Shown here: piece after piece, positions 33,921 through 40,557 of the stretch
How the letters are laid out: each line of letters starts with the position of its first letter
Position numbering within the stretch: the stretch's first letter is position 1
Source of the DNA: a virus
Reading direction: 5' to 3' (one strand)
Virus record (IMG/VR): IMGVR_UViG_3300043419_002109
Coordinates: 1 to 40,569 of that record
Length of the DNA stretch: 40,569 bases
Translations under genes and position numbers: made by a program
Notes under the pieces: generated by a model
What the model was told of the DNA's origin: nothing
Seen by the model: only the letters and a program-made list of their open reading frames with translations
The model's database searches: none

Positions 33921-34478
33921 ATGAATACAACAATGGAAAAAGAAACAACAATGAAGTGGTACATCGTTAGAGCACAATCTAATCGTGAGCGTTCTGTAGC
34001 CGAAAAGTTAAGAAAAGAATCTGAAAAAGGTGACTTGATGGGTGCTATTAGTAGAGTTTTAGTACCTACTGAAAAAAGCTTCCACTTAAAAGACGGTAAG
34101 AAAGTTACCAGAGAAAAAGTTATGTACCCTGGTTATATTTTTGTTGAAACAATATCAATTGGAGAATTAGCACACTTTGTTAAAGGTTGTGATGGTGCCA
34201 CTGGTTTACTTTCAGATAGAGCTAAAAAACCTCAAGTACTTTCTCTTAAAGAAGTAGAAAGAATGATTGGTGTACAAGAACAAGTAGCTGTTGAACAGGA
34301 ATCTACAAACAGATTCATCATAGGCGAAGAAGTTAAAATCTTAGATGGTCCTTTTAATTCATTCACTGGTGATGTTGAAAACATTGATGGTGATAAGGTT
34401 AAGATTGCTGTTTTAATCTTTGGTAGAAAAACTTTGGTAGAATTAAACATTCAACAAATCGACAAACATATCGCTTAA
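33921..34478 (+). CDS. nusG: NusG-like transcription factor
   Basis: 185 residues, the full length of bacterial NusG. The NGN domain starts MKWYIVRAQSNRERSVAEKL and includes VMYPGYIFVE; the KOW domain is at about 128-180 (FIIGEEVKILDGPFNSFTGD and later VLIFGRKTLVEL). NusG binds RNA polymerase and affects elongation, Rho action and ribosome coupling. A phage copy could redirect the host polymerase to phage genes. It lies in a plus-strand operon with replication and nucleotide genes. Confidence 0.92.
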   Translation: MNTTMEKETTMKWYIVRAQSNRERSVAEKLRKESEKGDLMGAISRVLVPTEKSFHLKDGKKVTREKVMYPGYIFVETISIGELAHFVKGCDGATGLLSDRAKKPQVLSLKEVERMIGVQEQVAVEQESTNRFIIGEEVKILDGPFNSFTGDVENIDGDKVKIAVLIFGRKTLVELNIQQIDKHIA

Positions 34479-34481
34479 TAA

Positions 34482-35267
34482 ATGGGTAGAGTTACATCAT
34501 ATGGTGTAGAGAAAGACCGAAAAATTTATGGAAACTGTCAAGTCCTATCTCCGGGTGGGATTTTGATGTTTAGATGTGACGAGAAAAAAGCCAAGTGGTA
34601 TCTTAATAGAAATTTAGGTGAGATTGTATCAGAATCACCATTAATAGTTAAATTGAAATTTGAACCAAGAGGTTTAGGTAATCATAATAAATCATTCGGT
34701 TTATCTGAAATGGGTAATCGCTGTGTTACTTGTGGTAATGAAGAATATCTTACTAGACACCACGTTGTGCCTTACTGTTATCGTAGATACTTTCCGATGG
34801 AATTAAAATCTCATAACTTCCACGATGTTCTTTCATTATGTGCTGATTGTCATGATTCTTATGAAAGAAAAGCAGATGAGTTAAAAAACAAAATTGGCGA
34901 AGAGTATCAAATACCTTTGAACGGTGAATTATGTAGTGATAGTAAAGAGTTAATAACTTATGTGAAGATATCAATTGCTTTACTTAATCCAGATATTACT
35001 ATACCTAAAGATAAAATTAATCTGATGAAAAAGAAGATTAAAGATTACTTTGGTATTAAAAGGTTAGATTGTAGAAGATTAGAGAAGATATCTAAAATAA
35101 AAACAATGGTTATTAAAAAGACTCACGGTGAAGTTGTTATGTCTAAAATAGATAATATACAAAGTTTCATAGAGATGTGGCGATCACACTTCTTAGAACA
35201 CAATGAGTGTAAACACTTACCAAAAGACTGGAGTATTAAAACTAATATTAGAATAACACATGAGTAA
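34482..35267 (+). CDS. HNH endonuclease-like protein
   Basis: 261 residues. The centre holds a zinc-stabilised HNH motif: CVTCG, then RHHVVPYCYRRYFP, then SHNFHDVLSLCADCHDSYE. The CxxC pairs bind zinc and the first His group gives the catalytic base. The style recalls the HNH region of EXD2-like nucleases. It begins 4 bases after nusG, so it could be a free-standing homing or recombination nuclease or a functional partner. The long helical tail is unrecognised. Confidence 0.8.
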   Translation: MGRVTSYGVEKDRKIYGNCQVLSPGGILMFRCDEKKAKWYLNRNLGEIVSESPLIVKLKFEPRGLGNHNKSFGLSEMGNRCVTCGNEEYLTRHHVVPYCYRRYFPMELKSHNFHDVLSLCADCHDSYERKADELKNKIGEEYQIPLNGELCSDSKELITYVKISIALLNPDITIPKDKINLMKKKIKDYFGIKRLDCRRLEKISKIKTMVIKKTHGEVVMSKIDNIQSFIEMWRSHFLEHNECKHLPKDWSIKTNIRITHE

Positions 35268-35430
35268 AGAACTAATTGATAAATTATTAAAGGCATCTGA
35301 AATGATTCATAAAGCATCTACTAAAGGTGGTGCTAACTATATGGTTGTTTCACCTGCTGTTGCTGATGTTATAAATGGTTTTAAAAGAGGTAGTAGAAAA
35401 GAAAAAATTAAAAGATTATTCAATGAATAA
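35260..35430 (+). CDS. Small protein with C-terminal tag, capsid-like segment (speculative)
   Basis: 56 residues beginning MSKELIDKLLKASEM, overlapping the HNH gene end by 8 bases. The middle, TKGGANYMVVSPAVADVING, resembles in style a core segment of T4-type major capsid proteins (GxGNxxVxSxxVA), though this is by eye only. It ends SRKEKIKRLFNE, a tag variant. The reading frame overlaps both neighbours in the usual way and codon use looks coding. Confidence 0.65.
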   Translation: MSKELIDKLLKASEMIHKASTKGGANYMVVSPAVADVINGFKRGSRKEKIKRLFNE

Positions 35431-35572
35431 GGATAGAATGAAAATAATGTCTGACATGATTAAATCATACAATACACCATACTTTTCAATAGATTGGATA
35501 ATTAAAATGTTAGGTCTAGAAAGAAACGAGGTTAGAAAATATAAAATAAATAAATTATTTAATAATGACTAA
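35423..35572 (+). CDS. Small protein with C-terminal tag
   Basis: 49 residues starting MNKDRMKIMSDMIK at 35423; the ATG overlaps the end of the previous tagged gene. The open frame extends 48 bases upstream with a non-ATG start, which is less likely. It ends EVRKYKINKLFNND, a tag variant very similar to its neighbour's (xxRKxKIxxLFN[DE]), so the two may be recent relatives or share a partner. Confidence 0.65.
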   Translation: MNKDRMKIMSDMIKSYNTPYFSIDWIIKMLGLERNEVRKYKINKLFNND

Positions 35573-35987
35573 AGAAGAAAGATACGATAGAACTTATTTG
35601 AATATGGCTACAGAGTGGGCTAAACTCTCACATTGTAGTAGAAAACAAGTAGGTGCTTTAATAGTTAAGAACGGTATGATTATATCTGATGGGTATAACG
35701 GAACACCAACAGGCTTTGATAACTCTTGTGAGAATGGTGATGGTGATACTAATTGGTATGTTATTCACGGAGAAGCTAATGCTATTCTAAAGTGTGCTAA
35801 ACATGGTCATTCTTGTGAGGGTAGTACTTTATATCAAACACATTCTCCTTGTAGAGATTGTTCTAAACTTATACTACAATCTGGAATAAAACGATTAGTC
35901 TACATTGAAGACTATAAAGACACCTCTGGCTTAGATTTTTTAAGAGAGGCTAAAATTGAGATTGTTAAATATGGACAAGGAACTTAA
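35565..35987 (+). CDS. cd: dCMP/CMP deaminase-type enzyme
   Basis: 140 residues. The zinc and catalytic motifs are HGEANAI (His ligand and catalytic Glu) and SPCRDCSKLI (two Cys ligands). CSRKQVGALIV and GYNGTPTGF are typical of deoxycytidylate deaminases. It converts dCMP to dUMP, feeding thymidylate synthesis. It is shorter than T4 Cd (193 residues), lacking much of the allosteric insertion. It overlaps both neighbours by a few bases. Confidence 0.93.
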   Translation: MTKEERYDRTYLNMATEWAKLSHCSRKQVGALIVKNGMIISDGYNGTPTGFDNSCENGDGDTNWYVIHGEANAILKCAKHGHSCEGSTLYQTHSPCRDCSKLILQSGIKRLVYIEDYKDTSGLDFLREAKIEIVKYGQGT

Positions 35988-36648
35988 ATTATTATTAGAC
36001 AATTCTAAATTAGACCAACTTTATAAGCATAACTTATTTAGTATTAAATCTATTTGTGAGTCTTTAGGTGTTTGGGATAACTATTCATCTGAAGACAAAT
36101 TCAAATTAGAAAATTTTACTAAAAGAGATACAAATATCAATAAACACTTCACATATAAAGGAAATTATAATAATAATTTTACATATGGTGAGATTCTTAG
36201 AAATGGTGTTGATGAAATCATAAATAAAATCAATAAATATAAAAAAGTATCTGATAAAGATGTTTTCGTAGATATTGGTTGTGGTTGTGGTAAATTAATT
36301 ATACATACTGCTATTAAGTCTGATATAAAAACATTTGTTGGTATTGAAATAGTTCCACAAAGACTTAGATATGCTAAGTCTATTAAAGAAGAAGTTTTAC
36401 CAGAACATAAATCAATTTTTTTCATTGAAAAAGATGTAAAAGATTTTGATTTATCAATGGGTTCTATTGTTTTTATGAATGATGTTTGTTTTGATTATGA
36501 TATGAGGTCTGATATATTTAATAAGCTGTCAAAAGGCTGTCACTTTATTACATCACACGAAAATAAATCTTGTAAGATATTAAAAGAAGAATTTGTCGTT
36601 GATGTCTCCTGGGGAGATAAACTTAAACTATATTATTACATAAAATAA
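35971..36648 (+). CDS. DOT1-like class I SAM methyltransferase
   Basis: 225 residues. VFVDIGCGCGKLIIHTA is the AdoMet-binding loop and FVGIEIVPQRLRYA the acidic loop after strand 2. FMNDVCFDYDMRSDIFNKL sits where DOT1-type enzymes have their NNFAF-like substrate motif. DOT1-family proteins methylate lysine; the substrate of phage members is unknown, and host transcription or translation proteins are possible targets. The ATG at 35971 lies inside the deaminase gene's end. Confidence 0.8.
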   Translation: MDKELKLLLDNSKLDQLYKHNLFSIKSICESLGVWDNYSSEDKFKLENFTKRDTNINKHFTYKGNYNNNFTYGEILRNGVDEIINKINKYKKVSDKDVFVDIGCGCGKLIIHTAIKSDIKTFVGIEIVPQRLRYAKSIKEEVLPEHKSIFFIEKDVKDFDLSMGSIVFMNDVCFDYDMRSDIFNKLSKGCHFITSHENKSCKILKEEFVVDVSWGDKLKLYYYIK

Positions 36649-36650
36649 AT

Positions 36651-37151
36651 ATGATATTCAAAGACTTTATAAAAAATTTAAATGGACCGACTCAACTAAC
36701 GAATACGGATCCAAAAAGTATATCAGTTTATCCTATTGGTGAGAATAATCTTGAAGGTATTAAAATACTAATTGATAACTGCTTTAGAATGGGTAGTGAT
36801 AATAGTAATGTTAGAATGGCTACAGTTGATCCATCATTATGGTTAGGTCAATTTTTAGATAAACATTGGACTAAAATTTCTTATGTTACTTCGATGCCAT
36901 CATTTCATATAATGAAAGTAGTTGATAATAAAATAGTTTCAAAACAATATAATGCTGAAACAAAAGAATTTGAATCCGAAGATTTAGTTAATGAGTTTTT
37001 TGAAAAAAGAAGATGGAAGACATTTGTACTTTTTTCAATTATAAAATATGTAGATCTAGTGAATCTAAGCACATCATTCAGATTAAGATATGCTGATATA
37101 ACAGAAAAGTACGAAGAAAGAGATAATAAAATAGAAGAAATATTAAAATAA
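36651..37151 (+). CDS. Hypothetical protein, C-terminal tag
   Basis: 166 residues, alpha/beta with no recognised family. It starts MIFKDFIKNLNG and ends EERDNKIEEILK, the copy closest to the consensus tag. It lies 2 bases after the DOT1-like gene and 2 bases before the thioesterase gene, all in one operon. No enzyme motif is visible. Confidence 0.75.
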   Translation: MIFKDFIKNLNGPTQLTNTDPKSISVYPIGENNLEGIKILIDNCFRMGSDNSNVRMATVDPSLWLGQFLDKHWTKISYVTSMPSFHIMKVVDNKIVSKQYNAETKEFESEDLVNEFFEKRRWKTFVLFSIIKYVDLVNLSTSFRLRYADITEKYEERDNKIEEILK

Positions 37152-37153
37152 TT

Positions 37154-37618
37154 ATGGAATTAGTAACAACAAAAATTTGTATGGCATTAGATTTAGGAGT
37201 TCACGGAAATCTTTTCGGAGGCTCAATGATGTCATTCTTAGACGAAGCGGCAGCAGCATACGCTTGTCAAATATGTGATTCAGCTAAAATGGTCACAATG
37301 AAAATAGAAGAAGTAGTTTTTCAAAGTCCTGTTAGAGTAGGAAATCTTATTAAGATTTATGCTTCTGTTGATAAATTTGGAACTACCTCAATAACAATTA
37401 ATCTTGAGGCAAGAAAACATAATGTTCATACAGGTAAACAAGAAATCGTATGTTCAACAAAAATGGTATTCGTTAAACTTGATGAAGAAGGATCTTCCAT
37501 TCCTATTTCAGATAGAGTTAAACTAAGATACGCAGAAAGATTTAAAACTTATGGAAGAGGCTTACTTCATCCAGAAGAATTAGAAAAAGAAAAAATTACT
37601 AGACAACAACAAAAATAA
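37154..37618 (+). CDS. Acyl-CoA thioesterase, hotdog fold (YciA-like)
   Basis: 154 residues. HGNLFGGSMMSFLDEAAAAYA contains the conserved hotdog helix with the catalytic Asp/Glu pair; VVFQSPVRVGNLIKIYASV and TSITINLEA follow as expected. The family hydrolyses acyl-CoA to free acid and CoA. In a phage it could release fatty acids or adjust acyl pools, possibly linked to lipid or glycolipid modification genes in the same genome. Confidence 0.9.
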   Translation: MELVTTKICMALDLGVHGNLFGGSMMSFLDEAAAAYACQICDSAKMVTMKIEEVVFQSPVRVGNLIKIYASVDKFGTTSITINLEARKHNVHTGKQEIVCSTKMVFVKLDEEGSSIPISDRVKLRYAERFKTYGRGLLHPEELEKEKITRQQQK

Positions 37619-37628
37619 ACAATTAAAA

Positions 37629-38006
37629 ATGGAAAATTTACAATTAATTTTAGTAACAGTTTTGATTACTCTTTTGTCAGTTGCGGTCGTAGGCTCTATA
37701 GCTTACTTGGTTGCGGTTGTGAGAAAGTTAAGACGAGTTGTTAAAAACAACGAAGTAGATATTACAGATCTACAAAATGCCTTAAATGGCGAAGTACAAA
37801 ACATAAACAATAGATTAGTTGAGTTTGATAGCTCAATGTCTAATGTTTATAACGATTTAGATAGAAAGTTAGATAGTCGTTGTGATAAACTATATGACGG
37901 TTATAACAGAGAAGTAGCAAATATTTATCAAGAGCTACAAAAAAGAGATGAAAGTATTGAACACGTCAGAGATTTGACAAGACAAGCTTTAGGTCTTAAA
38001 AAATAA
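37629..38006 (+). CDS. Single-pass membrane protein with coiled coil
   Basis: 125 residues. One membrane segment (about 5-31, ILVTVLITLLSVAVVGSIAY) is followed by a basic stretch (RKLRRVVKNN) and a long coiled coil to the end (NNRLVEFDSSMSNVYNDLDR). The basic flank predicts the coiled coil in the cytoplasm. It might be a spanin-like, holin-associated or membrane scaffold protein; the sequence does not decide. A terminator follows. Confidence 0.75.
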   Translation: MENLQLILVTVLITLLSVAVVGSIAYLVAVVRKLRRVVKNNEVDITDLQNALNGEVQNINNRLVEFDSSMSNVYNDLDRKLDSRCDKLYDGYNREVANIYQELQKRDESIEHVRDLTRQALGLKK

Positions 38007-38029
38007 ACAAACAATATTGTCTAGTAATA

Positions 38030-38057
38030 AAAAAGAGAGTCATTTGACTCTCTTTTT
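38030..38057. terminator. Bidirectional terminator
   Basis: AAAAAGAGAGTCA, short loop, TGACTCTCTTTTT, between converging genes ending at 38006 (plus) and 38060 (minus). It works as a hairpin plus T-run on both strands. Confidence 0.92.
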
Positions 38058-38059
38058 GT

Positions 38060-38422
38060 TTATAATGCTTTTATATAATTATTAAAATCATCTTTTAATC
38101 CTCTTAGTTCAAATCCTAAAGACTGATAAAGATTATTGGCAACAGTGTTATCAGTTTCGGTATTTAACTCTAAAACATACGAACCTTTAGATTTAGCTCT
38201 ATTAATAGCCTCAACTACTAATTTCTTACCATATCCTTTTCCTCTATGTTTATTTAGAACTTCTACTGAAAAAATAGAAGCTGTATTTTCGTTATAGATA
38301 AGTACAAGACTTCCTACTTGGTTACCACCTTCTGTTAAGTATATTAACTCAGAGTTAAGACTTTGACAACCAACTCCTACATTACCTACACTTTCTTTAA
38401 TTAATTCACTCATTTTCTTCAT
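38060..38422 (-). CDS. GNAT-family N-acetyltransferase
   Basis: 120 residues. The acetyl-CoA-binding motif A is clear in VEVLNKHRGKGYGKKLVVEAI (Q/R-x-x-G-x-G/A) and motif B in NNLYQSLGFE. It transfers an acetyl group from acetyl-CoA to an amine on an unknown substrate, perhaps a host or phage protein. CTTAATATATA lies 5 bases before its ATG. Short but complete for a minimal GNAT. Confidence 0.9.
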   Translation of the reverse strand: MKKMSELIKESVGNVGVGCQSLNSELIYLTEGGNQVGSLVLIYNENTASIFSVEVLNKHRGKGYGKKLVVEAINRAKSKGSYVLELNTETDNTVANNLYQSLGFELRGLKDDFNNYIKAL

Positions 38423-38427
38423 AGACT

Positions 38428-38438
38428 TATATATTAAG
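38428..38438 (-). promoter_or_regulatory. TATATA-type element
   Basis: CTTAATATATA on the minus strand, 5 bases before the ATG at 38422. Confidence 0.5.
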
Positions 38439-38440
38439 TT

Positions 38441-38755
38441 TTAATTTAACAATTGGTCTATTCTTGAATTTCTTTCTTCTTGTAAAGAGTACTTTCTTAA
38501 TTCTGATTCTAAGAACCAGTATCTTAGTTCACTTCCTTTACTATTCTTAAATGAAACATAATATTCTACTTTCCAACTTTGTTTAATATCTGGCAGAACA
38601 TAACGAGCATTAATATCTAATACTTTACCAATATACCAAAATTCTGGCACCTCAGAGTAAATAGTTACTTTGACTTCATCACCTCTGTTATATTTAACAA
38701 AACCATAAATTTCTTCTTCTTTATTTTTGAATATAGAAAGTATTTTTTTTATCAT
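38441..38755 (-). CDS. Small SH3-like protein, C-terminal tag
   Basis: 104 residues from MIKKILSIFKNK. After a basic, amphipathic first helix, residues about 20-90 are beta-rich (NRGDEVKVTIYSEVPEFWYIG) and fit an SH3-like barrel. It ends EERNSRIDQLLN, a strong tag copy. The ATG at 38755 overlaps the stop of the preceding tagged gene (ATGA-type), so the two neighbours are coupled and share both fold style and tag. Confidence 0.72.
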   Translation of the reverse strand: MIKKILSIFKNKEEEIYGFVKYNRGDEVKVTIYSEVPEFWYIGKVLDINARYVLPDIKQSWKVEYYVSFKNSKGSELRYWFLESELRKYSLQEERNSRIDQLLN

Positions 38756-39093
38756 TTTAGAACTTGTTTTAACTTCCAATCTCTTTCTTTAGATGTATCT
38801 TCAAACTGAAGTTCTTCTTCAGCAAAAATAATAGGTATTAAATGTTGTTTTAATTGATATCCACTTGGATATAAATCTAGTTCAACTCTATATGAGTTAA
38901 ATTCCAGTGTATCTTTAGCAGCAACCACCGAACCTACTCGATATTTAAGATCCTCATAAGCTCGTGTCACAATAACAACACGATCACCCTTTGAGAACTT
39001 TAAACTGATTTCTATATCTAATAACTGCGAGGTCTTTTGCTTTCGCTTCGATTTCTGTATCAAAGTCAAGACCAAATGTTTTAATTTCTTCAT
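38752..39093 (-). CDS. Small KOW/SH3-like protein, C-terminal tag (start uncertain)
   Basis: The convincing part is about the last 88 residues: FSKGDRVVIVTRAYEDLKYRVG is a KOW/SH3-like opening, and the end is KERDWKLKQVLK, a tag copy. The in-frame ATGs (39108, 39093) lie far inside the UvdE gene and would add lysine-rich residues that are a second reading of that gene. The true start may be a non-ATG codon near 39015, close to the UvdE stop at 38984. The end coordinate is therefore only the nearest ATG. Confidence 0.6.
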   Translation of the reverse strand: MKKLKHLVLTLIQKSKRKQKTSQLLDIEISLKFSKGDRVVIVTRAYEDLKYRVGSVVAAKDTLEFNSYRVELDLYPSGYQLKQHLIPIIFAEEELQFEDTSKERDWKLKQVLK

Positions 39094-39910
39094 AAATATA
39101 ATCGGCATGTGCTGTTTGTTTTCCTGATGTATCTTCTAATGTTTTTGGTGAACTCATATGAGTTAGTACTCTAGTTTTCCAAGTAGAGTGAGCTAATCTC
39201 AAAGCTTCTTCCATTGATTGGTCTTGTGGACCATAGTTAAAGTGGTGTTGGTCAAAAGTAATTGGAATGCCAATCTTAGTGTGAACCCAGTCGTGTAACA
39301 TCTTTACAGAGTATTGATTTTGACCATCATCATTCTCAACTACTAATCTTAGCTTACAAGATTCACTTAGGTTCTCAAACTGCTCACAGAAACGCACTGC
39401 GGCTTCTTCTCTGGTAGGTTTAGTTGTATTGATATGAATGTTTATCGGATAGAACGTAGTCTTGTCTAAGTTCATTAAATCCATTAATTCAGCGTGTTTA
39501 TTTAACTCTTTAATTGTTTTCTCAACAACTGATGGATTCTCACTTGCCAAAACGTTGAAAGGACCTGGGTGATAGCTCACACGAATTTTATTTGATTTAA
39601 TCTTCTCACCAATTTGAGCCATAAGAATTTGAATCAATTTGAAATTTGGTAAGTCAGAGAATTCATATTCAGACATCCATGGAAATGAGTCTGAACTCAA
39701 ACGATAGATATAGATATGATTTTTAAGATTATAGTCTAGAACTTTGAGAGTATCTTTTAGATTCTCAATAATTAACTCGGAAGCATAAGGCAAGCCTTTA
39801 GCATCAAAAGTTCTACGAACCATACCTCTATTAACTGTTATATGTTCTTTTTTAGGTTTACCTTCGTTACATCCCATTGGAATACAACAATATCCGATAT
39901 TCTTCATCAT
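38984..39910 (-). CDS. uvsE: UV damage endonuclease (UvdE/UvsE)
   Basis: 308 residues, normal length. The TIM-barrel UVDE signatures appear in order: NIGYCCIP at the start, YRLSSDSFPW, VSYHPGPFNVL, VVENDD, TFDQHHFNYG and LTHMSSP, supplying the histidines and acids that hold the three metal ions. It nicks DNA 5' to UV photoproducts, a job done by DenV in T4. A TATATTTG box lies 5 bases before the ATG. Confidence 0.95.
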   Translation of the reverse strand: MMKNIGYCCIPMGCNEGKPKKEHITVNRGMVRRTFDAKGLPYASELIIENLKDTLKVLDYNLKNHIYIYRLSSDSFPWMSEYEFSDLPNFKLIQILMAQIGEKIKSNKIRVSYHPGPFNVLASENPSVVEKTIKELNKHAELMDLMNLDKTTFYPINIHINTTKPTREEAAVRFCEQFENLSESCKLRLVVENDDGQNQYSVKMLHDWVHTKIGIPITFDQHHFNYGPQDQSMEEALRLAHSTWKTRVLTHMSSPKTLEDTSGKQTAHADYIYEEIKTFGLDFDTEIEAKAKDLAVIRYRNQFKVLKG

Positions 39911-39915
39911 AAATA

Positions 39916-39944
39916 CAAATATAAGGAATAATATTTAATATATA
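39916..39944. promoter_or_regulatory. Divergent promoter region
   Basis: Minus strand: TATATTTG (39923-39916), 5 bases before the uvsE ATG at 39910; no clear -33 box. Plus strand: TTTAATATATA (39934-39944), 4 bases before the ATG at 39949. The 38-base gap thus carries one element of each class. Confidence 0.6.
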
Positions 39945-39948
39945 CATT

Positions 39949-40527
39949 ATGAAAATTAGAAAATACTCAGAATTTATCAACGAGGAGATTATGAATGATA
40001 CTCCTGAATCATATGTTGAAATAGCACTTAACCAATTAAAGAGAAAGTTTGATAAGATGTTTGAGTTTCAAGAAGGTGAATCGGATGTTAATGGACCAGC
40101 TGATGAATTAGAAAAAGACGGTAGTAAATCTATACAAAAGGCTAAGTCTGAAAGTAGAGATAAATCTAAAATGTCTTTAAAAGATTTAGGCGTTAGATTA
40201 GATAGTTCAGAGGTTTCTAAATATTCAAAAATGTATGACTCTTTAACTATCAAGTTTACAGATGATGAGGCAACATATAATCTTTACTTAGCAATTGATA
40301 TTAAAGATGCTATGCCTAAAGATGCTACTAAAGACTTCTCTTATGAAAATATTGAAATGTGTTACATTAAATTTAAAAAATATAATCTAGATACATTTGA
40401 GGTTATTGGTCAAATAACTAAAAATGTTAAAATTAAAGATATTGATGAGGAATTTTTAATTGACTTAAAAATCGAAATCGATGATAAGTTTGGTGATGAA
40501 GAAGAATTTGAAATTGAAACAGAATAA
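39949..40527 (+). CDS. Putative internal head protein with T4-like capsid-targeting peptide
   Basis: 192 residues starting MKIRKYSEFINEE, very like the capsid-targeting start of T4 internal proteins (M-K-T-Y-Q-E-F-I-x-E). The INE at residues 10-12 fits the (I/L)-x-E site cut by the T4 gp21 prohead protease. The rest is highly charged and acidic toward the end (DEEEFEIETE), with a polar linker at about 45-75. Packaging in the capsid and injection with the DNA are inferred from the peptide. A TATATA-type element precedes it and a terminator follows. Confidence 0.75.
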   Translation: MKIRKYSEFINEEIMNDTPESYVEIALNQLKRKFDKMFEFQEGESDVNGPADELEKDGSKSIQKAKSESRDKSKMSLKDLGVRLDSSEVSKYSKMYDSLTIKFTDDEATYNLYLAIDIKDAMPKDATKDFSYENIEMCYIKFKKYNLDTFEVIGQITKNVKIKDIDEEFLIDLKIEIDDKFGDEEEFEIETE

Positions 40528-40530
40528 ATT

Positions 40531-40557
40531 AAAAACCCTATAACATAGGGTTTTTTT
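40531..40557 (+). terminator. Rho-independent terminator
   Basis: AAAAACCCTAT, loop AAC, ATAGGGTTTTTTT, directly after the stop at 40527. Confidence 0.9.
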
